Assembly: GCF_003994465.1 (NCBI RefSeq)
Contig: NZ_RZNX01000002.1
Span: forward strand, 271,444 to 335,443
Length of the DNA stretch: 64,000 nt
DNA from: Paenibacillus zeisoli
GTDB lineage: Bacteria > Bacillota > Bacilli > Paenibacillales > Paenibacillaceae
Direction: 5' to 3'
Part shown: piece after piece, positions 1 to 8,927 of the stretch
Layout: each line of letters starts with the position of its first letter
Numbering within the stretch: the stretch's first letter is position 1
The notes under the pieces: model-generated
Seen by the model: the letters and a program-made list of their open reading frames with translations, nothing else
Databases searched by the model: none
Told to the model about the DNA's origin: nothing
Position numbers and translations under genes: made by a program

Positions 1-299
1 GCTGTTCCCTGTGTACGGGAGCGGATTTGCAGCTCAAAGCTGACTTCACCAGCTTCCGGCACCTTAATCTGTTCTACGGAATAATACATATGCTTGGCAT
101 TATCCAGGATCTGAATATGATTATTCTGGCGGCTGAGCGGTGCACGTACATACAGAATGCCATTGCGCACAATAACTACAGCTTCCGGCTCCCGATAGGC
201 CCAGAACGAGCCGTCCGGCAGCTTAAAGCCGCCTGTTGTCCAGACCTCGCCCTCAGACAAGATCGTATGAAAATCTCCGATAACCTTTTGGTTGTCCAT
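1..299 (-). CDS. Unrecognised protein, N-terminal part (runs off window)
   Basis: The first about 99 codons of a minus-strand gene whose 3' end lies beyond base 1. The ATG at 299-297 follows a GAGGAG box at 311-316 by about 10 bases. The visible part is soluble, with no signal peptide, and begins MDNQKVIGDFHTILSEGEVW. It is rich in beta-strand-like alternation and aromatic residues (FWAYREPEAVVIVRNG), which suggests a beta-sandwich. It vaguely recalls DUF6081-type proteins, but I cannot establish this from the fragment. The downstream neighbour in the same direction is not visible. Confidence 0.7.
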   Translation of the reverse strand, partial: MDNQKVIGDFHTILSEGEVWTTGGFKLPDGSFWAYREPEAVVIVRNGILYVRAPLSRQNNHIQILDNAKHMYYSVEQIKVPEAGEVSFELQIRSRTQGT

Positions 300-366
300 A
301 TTGTTGATATCTCCTCTTACGTTTATTGACCCTATGGAGTCTGGCTGGTCAGCTATAACTAATGGA

Positions 367-1287
367 TCAGGAAATGAGGCCTTGCAGGAGCAGCGCCGCA
401 CTCATGACCGCTCCGCAGCGAATGGAGGCCTTCATGGAGGCTCCCATTAGCGGCAGATATGCCGGAGAAGGATTATGCTTCCCAAGCTTCGTGTAGGCCT
501 GATACAGCGGAATCGCTGTGATTAGGGCAAACAGCCCGTACACAGGGAGTGCTCCATCCGCGACACATACCAGAACGGATGCATAGGCGAGATAGAGGAG
601 TGCTTTGGAGAAACGCAGAGCTCGCTCCTCACCCCAGACTACGACCAGGGTATTCTTCCCCGCCTGTCTGTCCGCCTGCCAATGCAGGAAATGATGATTG
701 AACAGGACGAGCGTGGTCAGCAGCCCTACGGGAAGGGACAACAGTACAGAGTGAACACTCATCTCCCGTGTCTGTACATAATAGGCGCCCATGACCGGCA
801 GAATGCCGAAGGAGAGCAGAATCGCAATCTCGCTCATTCCTTTTCCCCTGTAGCCGAATTGAATAGGCGGGGCTACATAGAAGTATGCGATGAGGCCGCC
901 AAGCCCTGCAAATACAAGAACCGGCCAGCCGCTGTACAGTGCAAGTGCAATCCCGCATACAGCAGCCAGACCGAGCATGGTCCAGGTTATGGAGGCAAAG
1001 GTTCGCTCGGCCATCACTCCACCCGATAGAAAACCTGAATTCGTGCTTATGGCATCAGGGGTATCCCGGGCTACAGTATCCGTTCCGCTCCGGTAATCCC
1101 ATAGATCATTAACCATATTTGAGAATAGGTGTGCCGCACCCGCCCCAATCAGGGTAATTACAAAGAGAAAAGGATGAAATACTCCTTTCCATACAAATGC
1201 CCCAAGTGCCCCCAGAATAACAGGCACTAGCATGACAGGTATAACCTGAAATCGGGATGCCTTCTTAAATAATGTCCACTTGTCCAA
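367..1287 (-). CDS. UbiA/MenA-family prenyltransferase
   Basis: A 306-aa integral membrane protein of the UbiA superfamily, which transfers a polyprenyl chain from a diphosphate to an aromatic acceptor. The first Asp-rich motif is visible as NDLWDYRSGTD (about residues 61-71) and the second as DRQAGKNTL (about 205-213), separated by hydrophobic segments, as expected for this fold. Length and motif pattern fit MenA (1,4-dihydroxy-2-naphthoate polyprenyltransferase, menaquinone synthesis), but no other men gene is nearby, so the substrate is inferred only. The start is TTG at 1287, behind an AAGGGGA box. It appears to be transcribed alone. Confidence 0.85.
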   Translation of the reverse strand: MDKWTLFKKASRFQVIPVMLVPVILGALGAFVWKGVFHPFLFVITLIGAGAAHLFSNMVNDLWDYRSGTDTVARDTPDAISTNSGFLSGGVMAERTFASITWTMLGLAAVCGIALALYSGWPVLVFAGLGGLIAYFYVAPPIQFGYRGKGMSEIAILLSFGILPVMGAYYVQTREMSVHSVLLSLPVGLLTTLVLFNHHFLHWQADRQAGKNTLVVVWGEERALRFSKALLYLAYASVLVCVADGALPVYGLFALITAIPLYQAYTKLGKHNPSPAYLPLMGASMKASIRCGAVMSAALLLQGLIS

Positions 1288-1537
1288 CTGTGGTCATCCC
1301 CTTTCTAAAACAAAATATGATTTATTTCACACTCCCAATTATACAGGAATGAAATTATTTTTGAAAAAGAAAATATGCGTCTAAAGACCAACTTACCATG
1401 ACAAAAGAACTATATCGTATTAAAATAATAAGACTGATTACCGATATAATTGGTAACTGCCTAAAATGATATAACTCTCTCTCATATAGTGATCCAGAAC
1501 ATAATTTTACATACTTACAGGGGATTGGAGAAAACTG

Positions 1538-3907
1538 ATGACCATCTTAACAAACTCTATCATTGCAGACCTGATTCCGTTCCTGTTCCTCTTCTATATG
1601 GCCGTAGAAGTCTTCTTGCGTCAGCGAAGTAACCCGCTTCACCAGTTGACCATGATTCTGATCTTCTCCTTGGGGCTTATCTTTCTTTTTAATTTTTTGA
1701 CCTATCAATCCCCTTTAGGCACCGAGGCCAATCTGTATGCATCGCTTCGGTTCATATTCTCGTTCCTGACCATGTCGCTTTCACTTTACTTCTTCTGTGA
1801 AATTGGCCGGCTTGGATCTAGAGCCGTGATCAGGCATACGCTCTGCCTTCTGCCCATATTAGGCATATTGTTTGTTATCCTTCCCTTTAACGGCAAGCCT
1901 GCCATCCACATTGCAGAAATTAACCATGTACGCACTACGGAGTTCAGCGGATTTTTTATGATCGTGCTTGTGCTCTTGATCTTGTATGCCCTGACCGTTC
2001 TGCCTGTCATTATCCTTATCGCCAACCATAAGAATCGTAAGAACAAGCTGCTGATCCAGGAACGCTACCGGGTACGTGTCATCCTAACCGGCTCCACAAT
2101 GACCGTAGCGCTGCTGGCGACCTTATTGATCATCAACCAATTAGTCAAAAATACCGGGCTTCATCTGTTCGATTCCCTGTCCAGCTATTGTGTATTTCCG
2201 TGGATCATTGCGGTTCGTTACTCGATGGTTCGGTTTGACTTCCTGGCTTCGGCTGGCCGGCGATATGAACTACTCTTCGAGTTATCCCACAACGGGATTG
2301 CCCTTCTGGATGAGAAAGGGATCATCGTGGAGACGAATCAGGCCTTTCAAAGCCTGCTCGGATATGATCCCAATAAGCTGAAAGGTCTTCCCTTTCACAC
2401 GCTGTTTCCCGAGGGAGAAGCTGATCGATTAGTCGCACTCTATCCGGATTACTTCCAGAATCTGAAGCCGTTCCACACCGAAGGTGAGCTTAAGCACCTG
2501 GACGGCTCGCTGAAGTTCGCCGAGATTCACTGCGACTTTCTGGAGACGAATGGAAAGGTGCTCTCTTTTCTCGTTACTCAGGATATTACCGCCCAGAGGA
2601 ACACCCAGCGTGAACTGACCGAGCTTGCCTACCATGATACATTGACCGGTCTCGGGAACCGGAGACTTCTGCAGGATCGGATGACGACCACGCTGGGGGA
2701 AATTCATTTCAAGAACAGCAAAGTGGCAATTATCTTAATCGATCTCGATCAGTTCAAGTGGATTAATGATACTTTGGGTCATTCCTCAGGAGACCTAATG
2801 CTGCAGCAGGTTGCCAAGAGCCTCAGGAGCCGTCTGCCTCAGAACTGTGTCATCACAAGGCTTGGGGGCGATGAATTTGCTATCATGATCGAGGATTTAA
2901 GAGAAGAGTCAGAAGCGATGGATTACTGCAATGTACTCATTGATGTCTTCAAGGAGCCCTTTGCGGTAGCGAACAAGCTGTACACGGTTACAGCAAGTAT
3001 GGGAATCAGTATTGCGCCGCGGGACGGTACCGAGATAGACACCCTTCTCCAGAATGCGGACATGGCCATGTATGAAGCCAAGAAAGCGGGACGCAATCAG
3101 ATACATATGTTCAACAAGGACCTTCAGGAGAAGGCTGACCGGTATCTTGCCGTCTATAACGGACTCTCCAAAGCCATCGCTAATGAAGAGCTCAGCTTGC
3201 ATTATCAGCCCCAGATTGATCTGCTGACCAAGCGGGTGCATGGTGTAGAGGCGCTGCTTCGCTGGACCAGCCGGGAGCTGGGCCCAGTCTCGCCAGGGGA
3301 ATTTATCCCGGTGGCAGAAGATACCGGGCTTATTCTAGCCATTGGTGACTGGGTTCTCAGCGCCGCCGTTCACCAGGCGAAATATTGGGTGGACCGGGGC
3401 TACAAAAATTTTGTGGTGTCTGTCAATATCTCCGCCCAGCAGCTCAGAGACCCGCAGTTCGCGATGAAGGTTATTGATCTGCTCCAAACCGCCAGACTTC
3501 CAGCTCGCAATTTGTGTCTGGAGATTACAGAGAGCACGGCGATCCTAGACCTGGATACTTCACAGCGGCTGTGCCGGGAATTAACCGATCTGGGGATTAC
3601 TTTGGCGATGGACGACTTTGGGGTAGGTTACTCCTCGCTGAGCATGCTGAACAGTCTTCCGCTCCATTATCTGAAGATCGACCGGTCACTGGTCACGAAC
3701 ATCGCAGTCAGTCAGCGGGATTCAGCTGTCGTAGGGACCATCATCGAGCTGTCCAGGAACCTGGACATGAAGGTCGTAGCGGAGGGGATTGAGACGACCG
3801 AACAGCTTCGCATTCTGGAGCAGCTGGGCTGCCATGAGGCACAAGGCTACTTGTGCGGAAGACCAATGCCCGCAGATGATTTGACCCGATTCCTGGAAGG
3901 CAAGTAG
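1538..3907 (+). CDS. Membrane-bound PAS-GGDEF-EAL cyclic-di-GMP protein
   Basis: A 789-aa signalling protein. Residues 1 to about 230 contain about seven hydrophobic segments (histidine-kinase-type 7TM sensor). Next come a PAS domain (about 240-355), a GGDEF domain with an intact RLGGDEF signature (about 440-450) and an EAL domain (about 530-789). The EAL domain keeps VEALLRW, LEITES, DDFGVGYSS, LKIDRS and VAEGIET, so phosphodiesterase activity is likely. The GGDEF half has no obvious RxxD inhibitory site. It probably both senses a membrane or redox cue and turns over c-di-GMP. The c-di-GMP-I riboswitch at 15.5 kb is a possible downstream reader. The ATG follows a GGGGATTGGAG region and 250 bp of non-coding DNA. 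Confidence 0.93.
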   Translation: MTILTNSIIADLIPFLFLFYMAVEVFLRQRSNPLHQLTMILIFSLGLIFLFNFLTYQSPLGTEANLYASLRFIFSFLTMSLSLYFFCEIGRLGSRAVIRHTLCLLPILGILFVILPFNGKPAIHIAEINHVRTTEFSGFFMIVLVLLILYALTVLPVIILIANHKNRKNKLLIQERYRVRVILTGSTMTVALLATLLIINQLVKNTGLHLFDSLSSYCVFPWIIAVRYSMVRFDFLASAGRRYELLFELSHNGIALLDEKGIIVETNQAFQSLLGYDPNKLKGLPFHTLFPEGEADRLVALYPDYFQNLKPFHTEGELKHLDGSLKFAEIHCDFLETNGKVLSFLVTQDITAQRNTQRELTELAYHDTLTGLGNRRLLQDRMTTTLGEIHFKNSKVAIILIDLDQFKWINDTLGHSSGDLMLQQVAKSLRSRLPQNCVITRLGGDEFAIMIEDLREESEAMDYCNVLIDVFKEPFAVANKLYTVTASMGISIAPRDGTEIDTLLQNADMAMYEAKKAGRNQIHMFNKDLQEKADRYLAVYNGLSKAIANEELSLHYQPQIDLLTKRVHGVEALLRWTSRELGPVSPGEFIPVAEDTGLILAIGDWVLSAAVHQAKYWVDRGYKNFVVSVNISAQQLRDPQFAMKVIDLLQTARLPARNLCLEITESTAILDLDTSQRLCRELTDLGITLAMDDFGVGYSSLSMLNSLPLHYLKIDRSLVTNIAVSQRDSAVVGTIIELSRNLDMKVVAEGIETTEQLRILEQLGCHEAQGYLCGRPMPADDLTRFLEGK

Positions 3908-3952
3908 TTATGATCTGATCGCACTCCGGCTTTGGCTTGGAAGCAGACAATT

Positions 3953-4001
3953 AAAGGGACAGCCCCACTAGCCATAAGTATGGCCTAGGGGCTGTCCCTT
4001 T
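3953..4001. terminator. Bidirectional hairpin terminator
   Basis: A 14-bp stem (AAAGGGACAGCCCC paired with GGGGCTGTCCCTTT) encloses an inner GCCAT/ATGGC stem. It lies between the converging GGDEF-EAL gene and the aldo/keto reductase gene, with A- and T-runs on both sides. Confidence 0.85.
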
Positions 4002-4036
4002 GTCATAAATTATTAGAATGTATGCCTTGGCTTGTC

Positions 4037-5017
4037 CTACCAGGCGTAGGCACGAGGCGCCTCGGCTCCAGGACCCGGGAAGATTTCGTCCAGCTTCTGC
4101 AGAGCGGCTCCGTCCAGCTTGATCTCTACCGCACGCAGGGCATCTTCAAGCTGATCTGTCGTCCGTGGCCCAATAATTGGCGCAGTCAGGGCAGGATTAT
4201 GAAGCGTCCATGCCAATGCCACGTTGGCCTCGGATTCGCCAAGCTCCTTACATAGAGCAGAGAACGCTTCCAACTGAGGGCGAAGCGATTCAATCCGTTC
4301 TTTCTGATGCGAGGTCCGGGTCCCTCTATCGGACTTCAGTGCGCTTCCGCCGAGCATCCCGCCATCCAGCGGACTCCAGGCTATGACGCCGATCCCCAGG
4401 TGCTCTGCGGCAGGAAGAACCTCAAGCTCCGGCAGACGGCAGAGCAGGCTGTATTTATGCTGCTCTGATACAAGGCCGAAGAAATGGCGAGACTTGGCAG
4501 CACTCTGGGCCAGCGCGAGATCCCAGCCAGCAAAATTGCTGGAGCCCACATACCCGATTTTCCCTTGGTGTGCTGCAACCTCAAAGGCTTCCCACAGCTC
4601 TTCCCAGCTGGCGCTGCGGTCTACGTGATGCATTTGGTAAAGCTCAATATGATCGGTCTGAAGCCGGCGCAGCGAGCCTTCAAGATGTCTGCGGATTTTG
4701 TAAGCCGACAGTCCCGCCACATCGTTCGGGCCATCTGCCTTGTCACTCATCTCCCCATATACTTTGGTTCCCAGGATTACTCTCTCCCGGCGGCCTCCAC
4801 CCTGCTTGAACCAGCGGCCGATAATTTCCTCGGTACGTCCGGCATTCTCGCCCCAGCCATACACATTGGCCGTATCGAAGAAGTTAATTCCGGCTTCCAG
4901 AGCCATATCCATAATACGAAAAGCATCCTTCTCGTCTGTATCCACGCCAAAATTCATCGTCCCAAGACATAGCCGGCTTACCTTCATTCCACTTCTACCC
5001 AGACTCCGAAACTCCAT
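4037..5017 (-). CDS. Aldo/keto reductase
   Basis: A 326-aa NADPH-dependent aldo/keto reductase with the usual (beta/alpha)8 length. Visible family marks are GTMNFG near the N-terminus, the FDTANVYG segment carrying the catalytic Tyr with the upstream Asp, GSSNFAGWDLA, and a C-terminal cofactor-binding region with PIIGPRT. The start is taken at ATG 5017 (MEFRSLGRSG), 10 bases after AAGGAG. A GTG three codons upstream would sit directly on the Shine-Dalgarno. It converges with the c-di-GMP gene across a shared terminator. The natural carbonyl substrate cannot be told. Confidence 0.9.
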   Translation of the reverse strand: MEFRSLGRSGMKVSRLCLGTMNFGVDTDEKDAFRIMDMALEAGINFFDTANVYGWGENAGRTEEIIGRWFKQGGGRRERVILGTKVYGEMSDKADGPNDVAGLSAYKIRRHLEGSLRRLQTDHIELYQMHHVDRSASWEELWEAFEVAAHQGKIGYVGSSNFAGWDLALAQSAAKSRHFFGLVSEQHKYSLLCRLPELEVLPAAEHLGIGVIAWSPLDGGMLGGSALKSDRGTRTSHQKERIESLRPQLEAFSALCKELGESEANVALAWTLHNPALTAPIIGPRTTDQLEDALRAVEIKLDGAALQKLDEIFPGPGAEAPRAYAW

Positions 5018-5103
5018 ATTCTGCACGCTCCTTCTTGATAGTAGATTTATACATGACCTATTATATAGAGCCTAAGAGCCATATTCAAAATTTAATATAG
5101 CGC

Positions 5104-5979
5104 TTACATCGTCTTCTCCATATATACAAGCTCGACTTCTGCGGCAAACCCGGCTTCCCTCAGAACCGCAACTAGCTCGGTATGACTTTCTTTAAGGTTA
5201 ATGACTACCTTCTTGGCATTCCCTTTACCCGGATCGAACACCTGACCCAGCATATACTTGTAAATTTGCAGGCTGCTGGCCTGTTCGGAATGAACTTCGC
5301 ACTGGTAGAGGGCGATGGATACGAGCTCGCCTTGCGGATTATAGTTATGTCTGAATATCGCGTAGCCCACCGGCTCACCGCCGAGATAGACGATTAGAGA
5401 TTGCCCGCCCTTCGCACTCTGCCACTGGGTCTGCCAGGCGCCTGCACGGTTATAGAATGGAAGCCTGGATGCCGCGATCGGCATATCTATAATCGTAGTG
5501 AAGGAGGAATCAATGCCGGGTTCCGTCTCCAGATAGACCGGGTTCATCGTGCTCATATGCAGAAGCTTGTCCTTAATCACATATCCGAACTTCTCATACA
5601 GCTTAATAGCCCCTTTGTTCTGGACAAAAGCCTCCAGTGTAGCCTGGTGAACTCCAGCCTCAAGGTATGCCTTCATACTCTCTTCCATCAAAAGTTTGCC
5701 CAGACCCCTGCCCCGGTACTCCGGAGCAATTCCGATGCCTCCGTTCCAGCCAGTTACCTGGCCATCTGCAGAACGAACCCCATTGAGATTAATGCCAATC
5801 GGCTTATCTCCGTCCAGCATGATGTTAGATAAATCCAGCAGCAGGTCTTCATTCGTTAACCTGGTCACGAAAGCCTGTAAAGGCATGGACAAATTCACAT
5901 AATACCCCTCAAATCCTTTTTCCCAAGCCTCCAGCACGATCTTCATCGGTACCTCATGCAGCCTCTTGAATGTAACCAT
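5104..5979 (-). CDS. GNAT N-acetyltransferase
   Basis: A 291-aa protein. The acetyl-CoA binding motif A is seen as GIAPEYRGRGLGKLLMEESM (about residues 81-100), followed by the TLEAFVQNKGAIKLYEKFGY segment typical of GNAT motif B. The C-terminal 130 residues look like a second, divergent GNAT-like half, so the protein may be a tandem GNAT. The acceptor is unknown. The ATG at 5979 follows GGGGTGAGAG. It is probably a single-gene transcript, divergent from the glycosyltransferase at 6210. Confidence 0.88.
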   Translation of the reverse strand: MVTFKRLHEVPMKIVLEAWEKGFEGYYVNLSMPLQAFVTRLTNEDLLLDLSNIMLDGDKPIGINLNGVRSADGQVTGWNGGIGIAPEYRGRGLGKLLMEESMKAYLEAGVHQATLEAFVQNKGAIKLYEKFGYVIKDKLLHMSTMNPVYLETEPGIDSSFTTIIDMPIAASRLPFYNRAGAWQTQWQSAKGGQSLIVYLGGEPVGYAIFRHNYNPQGELVSIALYQCEVHSEQASSLQIYKYMLGQVFDPGKGNAKKVVINLKESHTELVAVLREAGFAAEVELVYMEKTM

Positions 5980-6209
5980 GCTCTCACCCCTTCAAAAGAT
6001 ATAGGTTCCCCATGCAGGAACCTTCATTCGTATTCGTACATTCGTATCTGCTCATTAGAAACAGCTTACAATACCGCTTCTTAAAATTCCAATCTGCCAG
6101 AGTCCTTCCTAGACTCAGTCCCAATAGATTGACGAATCATGTAAGGTAACTATATAGTAGGGAAAGGCTTTTTCTAATTGGGATATTTTAACTGGTAGGA
6201 GCGATCCTT

Positions 6210-7421
6210 ATGCAACAACAACGTTCATTACAAGCCTTTATATCGCGTCCCCTTCTAGTACCGGCTCTTCTATTCGTTCTAGCTGTGGGCCTGCGCCTGG
6301 TCTATGTCTTCGTGACCAGTACCCAGAACTTTCTTGAGGGAGATGCCGGGCGGTACTTCACCATGGTTGAACAGCTGCTGACCGATCAGATTTATGGGTA
6401 TGGCAGTGAGAAGTCCAATGCCCGTGTAACTCCGGGCTTTCCTTTGTTCGCTTATTCCATCTATTCGATTTTCCCGTTCACCCCGAACGTCTTCAGATGG
6501 GTACATATTCTAATTGGTGCAGCCACCGTTTTCCCGGTATATTCGTACGTAAGTTCAGTGTCACGTCCCTTACTGGGCTGGCTCGCCGGGTTATTCGTCG
6601 CTGTATATCCGCCCTTTATCTATATGACCAACCTCTTCCTGACTGAGACGCTGTTCATCTTCCTGCTCACTCTATTCTTCGCCAGCTGGCAGTGGATGAT
6701 GAACAAGCCTTCAGTCTGGTCGGTCATTCTGAATGCGGCAGTGCTCAGCTGGGCTATTCTAACCCGGCCGGGAATGCTGCCGATCCTGATGATCGCTGTG
6801 CTCTTCCTGCTGTTCACCAGGCCTGCAAGACGCTTACTCATTCCTTATCTGTTAACCGTAGGTGTCTGCTTCCTTCCATGGACACTTAGAAACTGGATTA
6901 TACTGGACGAGTTCACCCTGCTTGCTTCCGACAGCGGTAATGCCCTATTATCCGGTGCCTATCCGTTCTTTCAGGAGAACCCGGACTATAAGGAAATGTA
7001 CAGCCTCGGTATGAGCCAGACACAGTATGGAGTAAGAGTGATTCTGAAGGGATTTAAGGAACATTTCCTGCAGTATCTAAGCTGGTTCTCCTTCGGCAAG
7101 CTATACTATATGTTCAAGTCCATGTGGGTCAGCAGCACGCTGAACTTCCCGCAGCTCTATATGTATGGCGGAGTCCTACTCCACTATCTGACCTTACTGC
7201 TGTCTCTGATCTCGGTCCCTTATCTGCTTATCAAAAAGAACTTCCTTGCATTTGCCTTCACAGGAATGCTGCTCTTCCAGTTGCTCTTTATTCCGACTGC
7301 CCGTTATGGCGCACCTTTCATACTCCTGATGGTGTTGCTGATCTGCTCAGCAGCATATACGTTCTGGATCAACCGCAGCCGGAAGCCGAATTACAAGCTG
7401 CCTGCTGGATCAGCGAGTTAA
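6210..7421 (+). CDS. GT39/ArnT-like membrane glycosyltransferase
   Basis: A 403-aa polytopic membrane protein with about ten hydrophobic segments. An acidic EGDAGRYF motif lies in the first extracytoplasmic loop (about residues 48-55) and TLFLTETLF-like segments follow, which is the pattern of the GT-C fold dolichyl-phosphate-mannose mannosyltransferase (PMT/ArnT) family. Such enzymes use lipid-linked sugars at the outer face of the membrane. The acceptor is unknown. The ATG follows TAGGAGCGATCCTT. The gene stands alone, closed by the hairpin at 7514-7551. Confidence 0.85.
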   Translation: MQQQRSLQAFISRPLLVPALLFVLAVGLRLVYVFVTSTQNFLEGDAGRYFTMVEQLLTDQIYGYGSEKSNARVTPGFPLFAYSIYSIFPFTPNVFRWVHILIGAATVFPVYSYVSSVSRPLLGWLAGLFVAVYPPFIYMTNLFLTETLFIFLLTLFFASWQWMMNKPSVWSVILNAAVLSWAILTRPGMLPILMIAVLFLLFTRPARRLLIPYLLTVGVCFLPWTLRNWIILDEFTLLASDSGNALLSGAYPFFQENPDYKEMYSLGMSQTQYGVRVILKGFKEHFLQYLSWFSFGKLYYMFKSMWVSSTLNFPQLYMYGGVLLHYLTLLLSLISVPYLLIKKNFLAFAFTGMLLFQLLFIPTARYGAPFILLMVLLICSAAYTFWINRSRKPNYKLPAGSAS

Positions 7422-7513
7422 GCGCTGCAATGGACTCGATCATAACGGGACTGCAGTATGGCGGAACGAAGAATCGCGGAACGAATTACTGCGAAGCTTG
7501 GTTTACACAAATA

Positions 7514-7551
7514 AAAGTCTCCGGCCGCGTCTTCTAGCGGACGGAGACTTT
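7514..7551 (+). terminator. Terminator after the GT39-like gene
   Basis: A 10-bp stem AAAGTCTCCG / CGGAGACTTT with an 18-nt loop. The T-run after it is only short (TTTATAC). Confidence 0.6.
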
Positions 7552-7624
7552 ATACATTTCACTTCAAATTCGTAGAGACTCCGATACGATTTCAGTCCCT
7601 CTACCCCTTCTTAATGCCGCCATA

Positions 7625-7662
7625 ACAAAAAACAACCCTTAACCGATTGGTTAAGGGTTGTT
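7625..7662 (-). terminator. Terminator of the cold-shock gene
   Basis: A perfect 14-bp stem (AACAACCCTTAACC / GGTTAAGGGTTGTT) with a 4-nt loop, followed on the minus strand by a run of six T. It lies 18 bp past the csp stop codon. Confidence 0.93.
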
Positions 7663-7680
7663 CGTATCTGTAATAAGTTA

Positions 7681-7884
7681 TTACAGTTTTACAACGTTCT
7701 CAGCTTGTGGTCCACGGTTGCCTTGAACAACGTTGAACTCAACGCGTTGGCCTTCGTCCAAAGTTTTGAAGCCTTCACCAGTGATTGCGGAGAAGTGTAC
7801 GAATACATCGTCGCCACCTTCAACTTCGATGAAACCGAAACCTTTGTCTGCGTTAAACCATTTAACTGTACCTTGTTGTGCCAT
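7681..7884 (-). CDS. Cold-shock protein, CspA family
   Basis: A 67-aa single-domain OB-fold RNA chaperone. RNP1 is seen as KGFGFIEV and RNP2 as VFVHFSAI, and the opening [19 protein letters not shown] is canonical. These proteins melt mRNA structure at low temperature. The start is the ATG at 7884, behind a GGAGGTAA box. An in-frame Met ten codons upstream lies before the Shine-Dalgarno and was rejected. A strong promoter at 8025-8053 gives a leader of about 130 nt containing a 17-bp hairpin, in keeping with leader-based control of csp genes. A terminator follows directly. Confidence 0.97.
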   Translation of the reverse strand: MAQQGTVKWFNADKGFGFIEVEGGDDVFVHFSAITGEGFKTLDEGQRVEFNVVQGNRGPQAENVVKL

Positions 7885-7945
7885 GTGTATTACCTCCAAT
7901 AATTTATTTAACATGTTTCTTTTTATTCTTTAAAATAAAAAATTC

Positions 7946-7995
7946 ACACATTGTAAAAGGTTCATGCATTTGTATGATAACCCTTTACAATGTGT
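7946..7995 (-). promoter_or_regulatory. Long hairpin in the csp 5' leader
   Basis: Arms 7946-7962 and 7979-7995 pair over 17 bp with one mismatch around a 16-nt loop. The hairpin lies inside the inferred csp leader, about 60 nt upstream of the start codon. It could act as an RNA thermosensor or stability element, as csp leaders do in other bacteria. Confidence 0.65.
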
Positions 7996-7996
7996 A

Positions 7997-8053
7997 AATG
8001 AGGTTAACGCGCTCAAGTAACCTCATTATAGCTTATCCATTTTTAAAAAGCAA
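7997..8053 (-). promoter_or_regulatory. csp promoter with overlapping inverted repeat
   Basis: The -35 TTGCTT (8053-8048), 17-bp spacer and -10 TATAAT (8030-8025) form a good sigma-A promoter on the minus strand. A perfect 10-bp inverted repeat, AATGAGGTTA / TAACCTCATT (7997-8006 and 8018-8027), covers the end of the -10 box and the expected start site. It could be an operator or the first RNA hairpin. Confidence 0.7.
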
Positions 8054-8075
8054 ATCGGTCCAAAGAATTAATTTC

Positions 8076-8549
8076 TCAGGTTGGAATCACTTGTACATCA
8101 GCTTGTTTACCGCTTACATGAATTCCTGAATTCGGCCGTCCCAGAGGCTTCAAATCGCGGAGGAGCTCTTCCAGAATCGCCTTGGCCGCTGCCCCCTCCT
8201 TGCCCGAGATCTTAACCACAAGCTGAACGGAGTCGCCCGTTTTCAGGATGCGCTCAGCCTGCTGCTTCTTGGTCTCGTAATCATGCTCCTCAATGCGCGG
8301 GGTCAGCCGAATCTCCTTAATCTTGGAGGGCTGATTCTTCTTGCGCTCCTGTCCAGCTTCCTGCTTCGCGGCCCCTGCCGACATCAAGCGGCATGGCGGC
8401 GGGCTGCTCATCATGGAAGTACAGACCAGATCCACCTTAAGCCGCTTGGCCATGGCAAGCGCTTCAGATGTAGGCATAATTCCGAGGTCCTCGCCGTCCA
8501 CACCGGTGAGCTGGACCTCGGAAGCCTTTATTTTATGATTCAAAATCAT
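8076..8549 (-). CDS. Translation initiation factor IF-3 paralogue
   Basis: A 157-aa protein with the two-domain IF-3 layout: an N-terminal part with LGIMPTSEALAMAKRLKVDLV, the hallmark PPPCRLM (PPVCRIM in housekeeping IF-3), a charged linker, then KIKEIRLTPRIEEHDYETK. IF-3 binds the 30S subunit and checks initiation. The housekeeping infC is followed by rpmI-rplT, which are absent here, so this is a paralogue. The C-terminal domain is divergent. The start is ATG 8549 behind AGGTGG, not the upstream TTG/ATG. It lies between csp and an EF-G-like gene. Confidence 0.85.
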   Translation of the reverse strand: MILNHKIKASEVQLTGVDGEDLGIMPTSEALAMAKRLKVDLVCTSMMSSPPPCRLMSAGAAKQEAGQERKKNQPSKIKEIRLTPRIEEHDYETKKQQAERILKTGDSVQLVVKISGKEGAAAKAILEELLRDLKPLGRPNSGIHVSGKQADVQVIPT

Positions 8550-8578
8550 TGTGATACCACCTGACCTTTGGCTATAAT
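8549..8578 (+). promoter_or_regulatory. Promoter for the 102-aa gene
   Basis: TTGTGA (8549-8554), 18 bp, TATAAT (8573-8578), 34 bp before the ATG at 8613. It overlaps the start of the divergent IF-3 paralogue. Confidence 0.6.
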
Positions 8579-8612
8579 ATACGTTACCCAATATTAAAAG
8601 GAGTTATTCCAC

Positions 8613-8921
8613 ATGAGCCGTAAAGAGATCGAAGAACAAATCATACAGAACTATCAGCGTGACGAGCAGATGATGATCCTGATATTCGCACAATGGTGTG
8701 TGAATCATGAACTAGACCCGGCAGAATTGTATGGGCGGGCTTATCCGCAGCAGACGGCCAACACGGCCCTGCAGCAGGGAATTGAACTGACAGTCCCCAA
8801 GGAAGAAGCCGGCGAGATTCCGCACGATACCCTGTTAAGCGTCTTGTCCCTGTATGGGAACGAGGACCTTGCGTTTGTCGTTACAGAGGAGATCGAGAAG
8901 CTGCACAGGAAGAATAAATAA
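8613..8921 (+). CDS. Conserved-looking hypothetical protein
   Basis: A 102-aa soluble, acidic, helix-rich protein with no signal peptide or metal motif. It starts at ATG 8613 behind AAAGGAGT and has its own plausible promoter. I do not recognise a family. It sits alone on the plus strand between the IF-3 paralogue and the TetM-like GTPase, both on the minus strand, and its 3' end is only 6 bp from the 3' end of the GTPase gene. Confidence 0.75.
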   Translation: MSRKEIEEQIIQNYQRDEQMMILIFAQWCVNHELDPAELYGRAYPQQTANTALQQGIELTVPKEEAGEIPHDTLLSVLSLYGNEDLAFVVTEEIEKLHRKNK

Positions 8922-8927
8922 TAATAG

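Noticed and set aside
1438-1456. TTACC-N9-GGTAA palindrome upstream of the GGDEF-EAL gene
   Set aside because: Arms of 5 bp in AT-rich DNA are expected by chance.
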